A stretch of 64,000 nucleotides of DNA, taken from NCBI GenBank assembly GCA_013399015.1, contig VWZX01007457.1, positions 185,989 through 249,988 of the forward strand, read 5' to 3'. Of this stretch, positions 22,844 to 33,411 are shown in pieces. The notes beneath the pieces are model-generated. The model ran no database searches, had not been told where the DNA came from, and saw nothing but the letters and a program-made list of their open reading frames with translations. The position numbers were made by a program, and so were the translations under genes. This DNA is from Galbula dea. Taxonomy: Eukaryota; Chordata; Aves; Piciformes; Galbulidae. Each line of letters starts with the position of its first letter. Position 1 is the stretch's first letter.

Positions 22844-25075
22844 TGATCCCTTTGTCATATCTAATAAATTAAATCTTGTAGCATGCATATAGAGAAATTT
22901 GCATTGAAATCAACAAACTCAGTTCAGTTTCCTTTCCATTCATAGGATTTTTTTCAACAGTTTGTTATCATCATTATGCTTCTCAGATGTAATTTCAACA
23001 GAATCTTTTCACAAAGGTGTTCCTTTCCCAACACAAGCCAAACCTCTCATTAGAAACCTCCACTGCCTCCATTGAGGTGGATGAGCTCTGAAGAGAGAGG
23101 TCTCAAACACTAAGTGCAACCTGAACATTACAACATAAACACAGCTTTGATTTTCCACAGGTAGACACAGCAGGATGTGGCAAACCTGGCTGCCATTCAT
23201 ACATATTCATGCCCTGAGCATCTCATTTGTCTTTACTTAATACAAATTGCACCTGTCTGTTAGGGCAGAAACTCAGCCTGCCATCACTTTAACTGTTCAC
23301 AGCCATGGATTAACAAGATTTGCAAGGAAGTGCACAAATTAGGGACACCATCCGTTGTTTCCCCATTATCCCACCAGCACCAGGTGCAGGTGAGCATCAT
23401 CTGCTCAGCTCATGCAGGAAATTCTCCCAGCAAACACCAGATCTCTCAGCTGAAACCCCTCCCTAACTATGAGTAGCACTACATGTTCTCCATAAACTTA
23501 ATTTCTCATCTTATCAATCACAGCACTTGTGTTCCTGTAGGTCACCATCCCCTCGGCACAATGTTTTCCAGCCCCCATGTGGTGCCATGATAACCCAGCT
23601 GAGCAGCTCACCCCCAGGCCAGACAGCATGGACCCTGCTGGGCTGCATTTTCCCTCAGTTCTGATCCTTTCTCATGGAGGAAATCAGATCAACTCTGCCA
23701 GAAATGGTAACTTTCCTCATGTCATTTGTTACTGCCTGAGAGATTTTGTCTCTTCTCCTGCAGGCAAGAACAGATCAGAAACAGCAGCTGCTGGTTTCAA
23801 AGGTTCACACTTAGAGGACTCACTCCTCACATCCAACCACCAGCTCTGCTCTGGTGTTACCCAAACCACCACCCAACCACAGGCCACTCATTCAGATCTT
23901 CACTCTGGATTCTGCTTCTTCAGTTCCTCCAACCATCAACCAAAATCACAGCAGCCTGGGATGGGAACCTCCATGGACAATCCCAGGTGGGAATTCTCAT
24001 GCCTCTCCCTCACACCTAACACCCTCCAGAAGGATGAAGCCCAAACTACAAACCTTCTCACCTACAGGTGTTAACCTGCTCTGCACCATCTCTGTGACCC
24101 TCATTGCTCCACTAAAGCCACCTCTGCACGTAGCTGCCAGCAAACAGACAGAGGATCTCTTTAGGGGACACTTTTATGGACCAAAATCTGCCCAAGTGCT
24201 GCTTTGATAAAACTTAATATCTGCCACAGGCCAGGACTGGGCTGGTCACCAGAGGAGAGGCAGATCCTCTCTGTGCTCCTCACTGTGCTTATGGAGGTAA
24301 CAGACACCACCAGAGCCCCCACTCAACCAGTCTGCAGGTCCAAGCTCCACCTCAACCTCCTCTTCTGGCCAAAGGAAGAACCTTCCCTGCTAAGTAGTTA
24401 CCTGGATTTAACAGTTAACATCACTATGTGCTTCTCCACACACTCCTAACTCATACAACAGCTAATTACTATGATAATCTTCACTGCCTGCAAAACAGAC
24501 AACCCACACCCTTCAAGAAGATCTGATACATCAACAGAAATCCTACACAAGGATGAGTCAGAGCAAAGGAGGATGAAGAGAGGGAAGAGTCCTGGGGCTT
24601 TGTCTACAGCTGGTATCAGAGCTGCTAGAACCCCATTTCCTCCCAGAGAGCATTCAGGAGATAAAAAAGTCTTATTAAGAAGTGGGAGAGGGAATAGGTG
24701 AAAATTTGCACATGCTTCAGGATCTGATGGCAAAGGGAAAAAAATGACTTTGAAAAGTACTTGCTGTAGAACTGACTAAGGAGCAATTTGTTTCCCTAAT
24801 TATTTATAAATAATAAATGGCTAAATGCCTCATTTGCTAATAAAGCAGCTAATTCTCAGAGTTCTCTGTGTGATTGGCAGATGAAGAGGTTTGTCTGAAG
24901 CAGTGCCTCAGTGTCTCACCCAAGAGATAATTTTACATGTGCTGTCTCCTACAAAGGGCTGGGCTGGCTTCTGCTGCATTTCCAGGCATTTGGGGGGTAA
25001 GAGATGTCTGGATCTCACCCTGAGGATGAGAATCCATCATCATCAGGAGGAGAACACTCCCATAAAGCCACAGGA
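22844..25075. other. Mostly unique non-coding DNA
   Basis: A faint CR1-like remnant lies at about 23815-23885. AT-rich sequence at 24785-24855 includes 'TAATTATTTATAAATAATAA'. No gene is recognised; the longest open frame (23577-24074, 165 codons) has no domain-like features. Confidence 0.5.
23815..23885 (-). mobile_element. Possible decayed CR1 remnant
   Basis: 'TCCAACCACCAGCTCTGCTC' and 'GTTACCCAAACCACCACCCA' resemble the better-preserved minus-strand copy at 33303-33411 ('TCCAACCAACAGCTCTGCAC', 'TTATCCCTAAACCACCCCCT'). The terminal tail is not clear, so this is tentative. Confidence 0.5.
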
Positions 25076-25115
25076 ACCACAGAATCATTATGGTTGGAGA
25101 AGACCTCTGAGATAG
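25076..25115 (-). mobile_element. CR1 retrotransposon, very short 3' tail fragment
   Basis: 'CCACAGAATCATTATGGTTG' then 'GAGAAGACCTCTGAGAT' is the CR1 3' terminus. Only about 40 bases match. Confidence 0.7.
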
Positions 25116-26139
25116 GAAGCCACACCTCAAGCAGGTGCACATGGATGCAGTTGGCTGAGGGTGAGGGATCCACAGAGGCTGGGACCTGCCCCAGCAGTGG
25201 GACTCACTTCTCTCTCTTCTCTGCACTTCACACCAGATCCCTTCTTGGCTGCTGTGCCCTCACCACCTGGATTGGGATGTTCCACACAGTTTGACAGAGA
25301 AAATTGTGCCCTAGAGCAAAGCTCTGGCTCCAGTGCCTCCAGGTGATGCTGGCCTGAGGCTGTGGTCCTCACCCCTATGTAAGCTGATGCCTGTTGGGAC
25401 ATTTCCCACATCTCCAGGGACCAGATGAGGAAGAGGAGCCCCAGCTTCTCCCAGTGCAATGCTGGATCCCAACAGAGGGTTGGTGCAGCACAGAGTGGTG
25501 GACAGAAGAAGCTGCTTGAAGCAGAAATCTCTCTGTAGCAATGATACACTGAGTTTTTATGGATATCAGACACTCCCCACAGCTGTGGATTTAGAGCCAC
25601 AAGATCCCTATTAAGTTTTCTAGACAGGAGGATTCCATTATGGGATTTGGAAGAGGAAAGGAAGGTGATGCCCTGAGTCTCTTTCAGCTGGCAGCATGTA
25701 AGTTCAATGAGGTTTTGGTGAGAGTTGGAGGCTTGGCACACTCAGCAAGCTGGAATTGTAGTTTCTAGTGACCCAGGAACAGAGCCAAGCACACATTAAC
25801 AGCAAAGCAATTACTCCTGACAGCACCCACCCAATGTCAGGTCAGAACAGACAGGAGGTGAATGGGGACTTGAAGTAACAGAATGTGAACTGAGGAAAGT
25901 CAAAATGCTATTTTCCTTTCCAAAAAGGTGGATTCAAGGTTTGAAAGCACAGGAGATACAGGGACAGGTAACATTAAAGTTCATGTTCCCTTCTTCCCAA
26001 CCAGTGAGCTCTGTGAAGTCCCAGACATAATGACAAACTAACTGGGATAGACACCAGTGGAGAGCTTGGACCTGGGAAATGATAAACCAATTCCTTCCTG
26101 TGCCTTTGTGCCCTGAAAGGGGAGAAAAAACTCCAAAGG
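25116..26139. other. Unique non-coding DNA
   Basis: It holds most of a 204-codon minus-strand open frame (25127-25741) with no recognisable domain, which I regard as chance. No repeat is recognised. Confidence 0.5.
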
Positions 26140-26425
26140 TCTGAGCAGGGAGTGGGATCTGGGGTAGAGACGGAGTGGGGAGGGGACAGGGATGGGGTAG
26201 AATGTGGATGAGGATGGGGACATGGATGGGAATAGGGATGGACTAGAGATGGGGTGGGATGGGCATGGGGATAGCAATGAGATAGAGGTGGGGTAGGATT
26301 GGGAGAGGGATGAGAGAGATGGAATGGGATGAGGACATGAATGGGATAGGGATGGAATGAGAATGGGATAGAGACAGAATGGGATGGGGACAAGGAGAGG
26401 GATGGGATAGGGATGGGGGAGTGAG
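26140..26425 (+). repeat. G-rich degenerate hexamer minisatellite
   Basis: Words of the form GGGATR, GGGGAT and GGAATG are repeated for nearly 300 bases. Irregular insertions such as 'GACATGAATGGGATAGGGAT' occur. The minus strand is correspondingly Pro/His/Ser-rich in translation, which is a composition effect. Several places fit the G3+N1-7 pattern for a G-quadruplex, best at 26251-26270. Confidence 0.9.
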
Positions 26426-27716
26426 GCTACAGTGCCAGGGAGTGCTCATCCCCCAGAATCTGCTCCAGTACTCAGGAAATGCTCCATACCAGTCCCACCA
26501 CTGGGATGGATTAATGGCATCTTCCTCTGGTCTACCATCAGGAGGAGCTGAACTCCACCTGCTTACAGGTGCATTCCTGGAGGCTTCTAAGGTCCTGCTT
26601 TTGAAACAGAAGGATTTGATCATTCCCAGGGCAGATCCTCAGATAAGGAGCTATTGCTTTCAGTGGCATTTAGTGAGTTTCCCAAGATAAACCTCCAGCA
26701 GAGCACTTCCATACTGAGGGATGCTCTCTGCATGCATGTGTAATTAAGTGCCTTACATTACTCACAGAAAGATGCAAATGAGTGCAGTGCATTTTTGAAG
26801 CTCTGACATGAAAAATATGTTTGGGGGTGGAAGAAAAAAGTGGATAGCTGGTCACAGCTGTTCTTGGGATGCAAACTATCCAACCTGTAAGCTGGAACAA
26901 GCCATGCCAAAATATTTCCTCAGGAGTTATTACAGCCTCTGTGCTTGCAGACAACTTGAGCTGGAAAGGTACCAGACACAGAGGCTATAACCAGGATGTT
27001 ATTCACAGCCTTAATATCTCTTAAAAGTTTATTCTGCTAATATTTGTTTGGCTTAGCAGGAGAAGCACCCAATTGTCTGCTAATTGCCTGCAGAATTGCT
27101 TCTAGGGGGTGCAGTGTCCTGTGCAAACCCAGCCTGCTACTGCCCTGTGGTGACAGCATGCACAGTGATTCCCTTCCTCCCTCACAGAAACACCCAGGCA
27201 ACATTACTGGACAAAATGGGGTTTGTTATGAAAATAGATTAAAAAACCAACCCACCCCAACCCTGTGCTTCCTTCCATGTTCAATATGCACAAGAACACC
27301 TGCAGGAGCAGGCTGCTGAGAGCCTGATGTGCAGCCACACGGAGCACAACTTTATTAACGACTGCATCCTCAGCCACTAATCCAAAACCAACTCTGCTCT
27401 GGTGTTTGCTTTTCCTTTTCCTTAGGCATTTGCAGAATTGTGGTTTACATCTCATGGTTGGGAAAATGCATATTGTGATCCTTGTTTTCTCTTCTGTTTT
27501 CTGTTCCCAGCCAGGAAACCTTTCTAATTCATTAAAAATCTCATTTGTTACATTGCTTTCCAATTAACTTTGCCCTCTTGTTTTCCATATTTAATCTGTT
27601 TCTGAAAGGCACTGTGAGCCCAAAATCTGTGCCTGCCTCTGAGAAAGGGACTAATCCTGATCCCACCACAGATCAGTGCCACCCACAGGAAAGCAAACAG
27701 CAGCTTCCTACTCCTC
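26426..27716. other. Unique non-coding DNA
   Basis: No repeat or gene is recognised. Two AT-rich patches occur near 27000-27050 and 27530-27600. Confidence 0.5.
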
Positions 27717-27822
27717 AAATCACTTCGGTTGGAAGAGAGCTTTAAGATCAAGTCCAACAGTTACCCAGCACTGCCAGGTCACCACTAAACCATGGCCCTC
27801 AGCTCCACATCTACTGCCCTGG
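27717..27822 (-). mobile_element. CR1 retrotransposon, group A, 3' end
   Basis: 'CACTTCGGTTGGAAGAGAGC' through 'CCATGGCCCTCAGCTCCACA' is the group A 3' UTR with the complement of the ORF2 stop. After 'CACATCT' it jumps to 'ACTGCCCTGG', suggesting that about 40 bases were deleted. A plus-strand copy begins about 40 bases beyond its 5' end. Confidence 0.9.
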
Positions 27823-27860
27823 TGCTCATTTTTTAGCTCCTACACCTCACACTGCAACAA

Positions 27861-28232
27861 CAGTGGGGTTGGTTAGCCTGGAGAAAAGGAGGCTCAGGGG
27901 AGACCTCACTCTCTACAACTCCCTGAGAGGAGGCTGGAGCCAGGTGGGGCTTGGGCTCTTCTCCCAAGGAACAAGTGCTAAGACGAGGAACTGACCTCAA
28001 GTTGTGCCAGAGGAGGTTTAAGCTGGCCATGAGGAACAGTTTCTTCCCCAAAAAGGTGGTCAAGGCCTGGCCCAGGCTGCCCAGGGCAGTGGTGGAGACA
28101 CCATCCCTGGAGGGGTTTCAGAGCCATGGAGATGTGGTGCTGGGGGCCATGGGTTAGTGGTGACCTGGCAGTGCTGGCTAACAGTTGGAGTGGGTGATCT
28201 TAAAGCTCTCTCCCAACCAAAATGATTCTATA
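27861..28232 (+). mobile_element. CR1 retrotransposon, group A, 5'-truncated
   Basis: The copy starts at 'CAGTGGGGTTGGTTAGCCTG' and ends 'CCAACCAAAATGATTCTAT'. The typical 'GACCTTCTCACTCTC' lacks three bases here ('GACCTCACTCTC'). The C-terminal frame ends at the group A stop ('GGGGCCATGGGTTAG'). It forms the plus arm of a second inverted CR1 pair. Confidence 0.95.
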
Positions 28233-29630
28233 ACAAGACTATAAATAAGTGAAATCCCCAGGAAATGACCCTCTCAGGCTGCAGACAAATGGTTTCCTGC
28301 TGAAAGCAGAGAGAGGACAGAAAGTATCTTTGCAAGCATCAGCAAAAGGGAAGAGTCATTGCTGGAGCTGGGAGAATTAGAGGCTAACAATGATATGTTG
28401 TAGAGCTGTAACTCAACAGGGGAAGATAATGACCTGTGATTTGAGTCAGGACCTGTGGGACAGTGATATATGTATTTTATTTATTGCATCTTGTCTGTCC
28501 TGAATGTCACCTCTCCACTGCAGCTACAGTGAGGGCTGGTGGCAGAGGAACTGGGTGATTTATGAAAGCAAAACTACCTTTTGGCTGGTGGTTGTGCATT
28601 TAAAGTTCTCAAAGCAAACAGCAGTTTAGCCTTGGGCAGGGGGAACCTGTGGGGTCTAGAGTGACCCCAGAGAGCCTGAGGGGGGATGTGGGAGCCGAGC
28701 CTGCACAGGGTGGACAGACAGACACAGCTCCAGTGTCCACCCCAGGAACCACAGTCACAGGTTCAGCAGAGGCTAATGCACTGGTGGATCCATAGAGAAG
28801 AGGGAGGAGGAGGTGTTAGAATGGTTTCCTACCCCAGAAGATGCCTAATTTTAAACACAGGATTAGAATTTGGAAATAAATGCCACACAAAATCAAGGTT
28901 TCTCCTCTTTTCTCCAGCTCCCAATCCATAAAGCACTAATTATTGTCCTAAAAGAATATTTTTCTGTTACTTACACCAGGTCATTTTAACAGACTGTGGT
29001 TTCCTGTTCCCTGGGGTCTCTGCTGGCCAGAAGGGCCCAGTCTGAGCAAGGTCTCCTCCCCCTTGAGGAGTTTTGGCTGCAGAGACATGTCACACATGGA
29101 GACTGCAGACATCCACTGGTTAGGAAACAGTTCCTTTAGCTCTGGTGGAAGCTGGCACTGGAAATTCCTTCTCTGCCTTTGGCTTGTGCAGAAAATGACA
29201 AAGTTTCATTGAAGTGTTTGCAACACATTTGATAGCCTCCACCAGAGCATGTCCTCTGCATGCAAAGCATCACAATTAGCACAGAGGCACTTAGCGTATC
29301 TGGAGTTTCTTAAAGGGAAAATTACTTCAAGGAAGCTGTAAACATTGTGCTTTTGGGCATCTCCTAGCTGCTATCCAACAGCATCTAAAGGCCAGGCTCA
29401 GGCTTTCAGGCAGCTTTAGTGCTAGGGGAAGAGAAATCATTTACCTCCCTGGCTTGCAATTGTTAGCTGTAAATAATTCTTATTTCCTTGTCTTTCCTTC
29501 ATCCACCTCACTGCATCTGGACCTGTGAAGACTTCACCAGGACAAATTTTGTCTCTCCATGTGTATGTGTGATGCTGCCCAGGAGACTGATGGAGCAGGG
29601 AAGTGTCTCTCACAGATGCACACAGCACTC
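28233..29630. other. Unique non-coding DNA
   Basis: No repeat or gene is recognised. Confidence 0.5.
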
Positions 29631-29800
29631 TTCACAGAACCATCACGGGTGGAAGAGACCTCTGAGGTCATCAAGTCCAACCTTTGGCCCAACACTGCCA
29701 TTCTCACCTCTAAACCATGTCCCCAAGCACTTCTCTATATTTTATGAACTTCCAGGGGTGGTGACTCCACCACCTCCCTGGGCAGCCTGTTCCCAGAAAC
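29631..29800 (-). mobile_element. CR1 retrotransposon, group A-like, 3' end
   Basis: The left edge 'CACAGAACCATCACGGGTGG' is the tail. 'GGGTGGTGACTCCACCACCT' and 'GGGCAGCCTGTTCC' mark the ORF2 C-terminal block, where the copy is truncated. The type is older than core group A ('GCACTTCTCTATATTTTATG' replaces the usual 'CACCACATCTCCAGG...'). Confidence 0.9.
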
Positions 29801-31120
29801 CACAAGTAGAAGTAGAAAATTATTATCATTATAGCACAGAAAAATGTTGGTTGAAACCTGGATCAGAAAACATTCTGTTGATGTTCTTCCAGGATATGCC
29901 TCCCAAAAAAGTACAGTCCAAAGCTGTTTATGGAAATTAATTCTAATAGCTTCCTAGAATCTTCTGCTGGAGCTGTAACATTTCACATTACACACATCTT
30001 GCCACAAAAAGGATAACAAGCATGGGATAGATGGAATTACCAGGCACAGTTCTTATCTGTTCCTCTACATTACTGCACTGGGTCTGAAGTGACATCTTGT
30101 AGCTATTAAAAGCACAGCAAATTGCCTGTGATTAGCAAGGAAACCAACCCATTACCCTAACACAATTCTCTCTTCTCCATCTGAAGCCCATGGCAATCAC
30201 TAACTGTCCCCTGAAAAACCACTTTGCATCCCAGTTACTCCCAGGTCTGGGGAGAAGCTTTTAAGCCATTAATGAAATGATTTGATCATTGAAGTACCTC
30301 CCACACAGCACCTTCTCTGGGCCTGCATCCCTTCTGCTCTGGCAGGATGCTGGGATGCAGGAGGAATAGCCAGGTTCTGTTCACCAAGGGACTGAGGCCA
30401 AAGCAGCAGTGAATGGTCACTAAAATGTGCTCTGAAGATCAAGAACTCCTAGACTTTATAAATCAACCATAAACATGCAAAATGGAACATGAAGTGGGTC
30501 TTTTCTTGAGGTTTTCTTTTGGGTGGTTGGTTGGTTTGGGGGAAGGCTGTTTGGTTTTTTGCAGCTTGGAGTTTCTGGGGCTGTTTTGGGGTTTTTTCTT
30601 ATTTTGGGTTGATTGGTTGAGTTTTTCTTGCAATAATCCAAAGTACATAGAGTTTTCCAGCTCACACTAGGGATCTCTGAGGCACAACCTCCTCTCACCA
30701 TATTTCATCCAATGGATGAATATAGGACTTCAGATCTGCCTCTGCAGCCCCTTTCAGGCTGAGGCTGAAGTGAAGCAAAGTGACCAGTGATGACCCTGAT
30801 CACATCACCAGCTTCAGGGACATGACAGAGCCAAGCCCATGGTCTCTCCAGGGCTGGTGGGTAGAGGGCAGCTCACATCAGTCTGGGCTGAGCAGGTCAG
30901 GGGTGGCTACAACTGCTCCACAGCCATGCTGGTCATTCAGAGCAGCACTTGGGGAACTCCTCCTAGGAGCACCCTGCACCTGAACCAGCAGGTTAGACAT
31001 AGGGGTCAAGATGCTCAGGTAGCAAAACCCATTTAGGGAATGTGAGCACCCAAAAATCAAGACCAGCAAGCTGAACTGCTCCCCAGCAAAGCTCTAGCAA
31101 AGGGAATGTGGTGCTGCTCT
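29801..31120. other. Unique non-coding DNA with a G/T-rich tract
   Basis: The tract at 30505-30630 is listed separately. No gene is recognised. Confidence 0.5.
30505..30630 (+). repeat. T/G-rich low-complexity tract
   Basis: Words such as TTGGTTGG, GGTTTTTT and TTTTGGGGTT dominate. The complementary strand is A/C-rich, like the tracts at 5772-5858 and 41210-41258. Long open frames on both strands here reflect composition only. Confidence 0.8.
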
Positions 31121-31190
31121 GTAGAACCATTCTGGTTGGAAGGGATCTTTCAGATCACCAGGTCCAACCATTGCCCAGCACTGCCAAGGT
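31121..31190 (-). mobile_element. CR1 retrotransposon, 3' tail fragment
   Basis: 'GTAGAACCATTCTGGTTGGA' and 'TTGCCCAGCACTGCCAAGGT' mark a group A-like 3' UTR, lost after about 70 bases. Confidence 0.85.
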
Positions 31191-32372
31191 TCAGGATGTG
31201 GCTGCAGCAGACTGCAGGTGTTTTAAGTCAATAGTCCACAAAGACTGCTCTGTCTTTAAAAACTAAACCCAAAATCGTGTTCTGTCTTTGAGGGAACAGT
31301 CATTGCCTAGAGCCAGGCCTTCTGAGGGGCAGCAGCAGCAGCAATAACTCTTTTACAGAAGCACTGGAAGCAATTCTGAGCTGTTTCTGGGGATGGGAAT
31401 CTTGTTTCTCTTGGCACTGAACAAACCTGTAACCAACAGGATTTTCCTAACAAACTCAGAGATCAAGGCTGGAAATGGAAACTGCAGAGGGGAGGAAAGC
31501 ATCCAGCCCCCAGACCTCAGTAGGGAACCTCTCAGTGGTGGGAGCTGGCTGGTCTGGGGCACCACAAACCACACTGGTTTTCAGCTTCACCACAGGGCAA
31601 TAAAAGGAGAAAATGAAAACTTGGCTCAGCTGTGGAGTGGGAGAAGGTTGGTTCAGAGTTCATGGCTGGAAGCAGCATCTCCCCAACCCTAGTGCTGGGG
31701 CAACTTCACACTCCCAGGACATGATGCAGGTTGAACCATCTGCCTTTTTGGTGAGATAACCACCAGTTTGGGGGAAGCACAGGAACTATTGGCTCTTTTA
31801 AATACTTCAGAAGAGTAATCAAAGCTCATGCAGAAATCTTCTTTATTTTGGCAGATTCAGCTTTCCTGAAACCAAGCCACCCTAAACCACAGCCTCTTTA
31901 TCCCTTTAATGAGGCTTCCTTCAATATTTAGACCCAAATATTATGATTGCAGTTATTAATTAGGCTTTCCCTGAGTACAGCTCTGTATGGGACTCATTTC
32001 CTGAGAGTGTCTCCACAAAAGCACCTGACAGCATGACTCAAGGAATTACACACAAAAACGATCTGTGTTTTCTAGCCACACATCTTCTGTTCTGAACAAT
32101 TACAACTTAAATCAATCACCAGCAATCCATAGCTTACTCCAGTGCATCAACATTGCATGAATATGGAAATCAATGTTTGCACATGCAAATCAATGACTAA
32201 GTGGTTAGTGACCATTTGTATTCAGAAGCAGCAAGATTTCAACAGACACATTGACACCAGGAGCAAAGGTTTCCAATATCAGCATTAATCAGTGAACAGT
32301 AAACACACAGAAATCCAGTTAGAAATAAAAACAAAGTAATACTAAACAAAGAAAAAAACCCTAGATTGACTA
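31191..32372. other. Unique non-coding DNA
   Basis: No gene is recognised. An AT-rich, low-CpG stretch at 31840-31990 includes 'TTATTAATTAGGC' and might be a conserved non-coding element; that is a guess. Confidence 0.45.
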
Positions 32373-32787
32373 TTGAATCCCAGACTGGTGGAGGTTGGAA
32401 GGGAGCTCTGGGGATCATCCAGTCCAACCCCTCTGCTCCAGCAGGGGCACCCACAGCAGCTTGCCCAGGATCACCTCCAGCTGGGCTTGGAATCTCTCCC
32501 CACAAGGAGACTCCACAGCCTCTCTGGGCAGCCTGGGCCAGGGCTCCAACACCCTCACAACAAACAACTTTCTCCTCCTGCTCAGCTGGAACCTCCTGGC
32601 TTCCAGTTTGTGCCCAGTGCCCCTTGGGCTGGCCCTGGGCACCACTGAGCAGAGTCTGGCCCCAGCCTCTTGCCCCCAGCCTTCAGCTCTTGCTCAGCAC
32701 TGAGCAGCTGCCCTGTGGGGCTGCTCTTCTCCAGGCTAAGCAGCCCCAAGGCTCTCAGCCTTTCCTCCTGCCACAGATGCTGCAGTG
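32373..32787 (-). mobile_element. CR1 retrotransposon, group B, 5'-truncated
   Basis: In reverse complement this runs from 'CACTGCAGCATCTGTGGCAG' through 'GAGGGTGTTGGAGCCCTGGC' to 'CCTCCACCAGTCTGGGATTC'. There is no large gap. Its 5' edge at 32787 touches, base to base, the 3' tail of an older CR1 that starts at 32788. Confidence 0.96.
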
Positions 32788-32952
32788 TCACAGAATCCTA
32801 GAACTGCCAGAGTTGGAAAGGACCTTAAAGACCACCTAGTTCCAACCTCCCTGCCTGCCAGGGACACCTCCCACTAGATCAGGTTGCCCACAGCCCCATC
32901 CAGCCCGGCCTCAAAACCTTCCAGGGATGGAGCTTCCACAGCTTTGTGTGGG
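32788..32952 (-). mobile_element. CR1 retrotransposon, older group C, 3' end
   Basis: 'TCACAGAATCCTAGAACTGC' is the tail. 'CTGCCAGGGACACCTCCCAC' and 'CCAGCCCGGCCTCAAAACCT' continue the 3' UTR into the ORF2 end ('CCAGGGATGGAGCTTCCACA'). It is the same type as 21034-21143. Confidence 0.94.
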
Positions 32953-33302
32953 CTGTATCAGCCATTCATCTTCCAATCAATAATGCAAATACAATTAATC
33001 TGGAATTCATTTTTTTCTAGCAAATCCAAACATCAAGTATGCCACAAAACTTTGGAGGTTTGCTGGTTTGCAAGCTTGAGGCCAGCCATGGGGTTTGCAC
33101 TTCCAGCTGCTTTTGGGCACAAGCTAACACTGGAGCTGCTGCTCCCAGCTAGCCCAAGCAGCAAAGCAGCTAATTCACCTTTCAGTATTTCCTCTGCCAT
33201 TAACCAAAACCACTAGTTCTCCATCCCACAGAAACAAGCAGGCATGAAGTTCTTCAGCTGCACCATGATCTTTTTAAGGCTGTCCTGCTCTTGTTCCTCC
33301 TC

Positions 33303-33411
33303 AGAACCACAGAATCATCACTGTTGGAAAGGACCTTCAAGATCACCAAGTCCAACCAACAGCTCTGCACTACTGTTATCCCTAAACCACCCCCTAAGTG
33401 CCACACCTATG
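33303..33411 (-). mobile_element. CR1 retrotransposon, older group C, 3' end
   Basis: 'AGAACCACAGAATCATCACT' is the tail. 'AAGGACCTTCAAGATCACCA' and 'CTAAACCACCCCCTAAGTGC' follow, a CR1 variant different from groups A and B. The copy breaks off after about 110 bases. Confidence 0.88.

Noticed and set aside
25127..25741. 204-codon minus-strand open frame
   Set aside because: No recognisable motif and no neighbouring coding evidence. It lies in ordinary unique DNA.
25974..26393. Pro/His/Ser-rich minus-strand frame
   Set aside because: It is the translation of the GGGATR minisatellite; the odd composition comes from the repeat.
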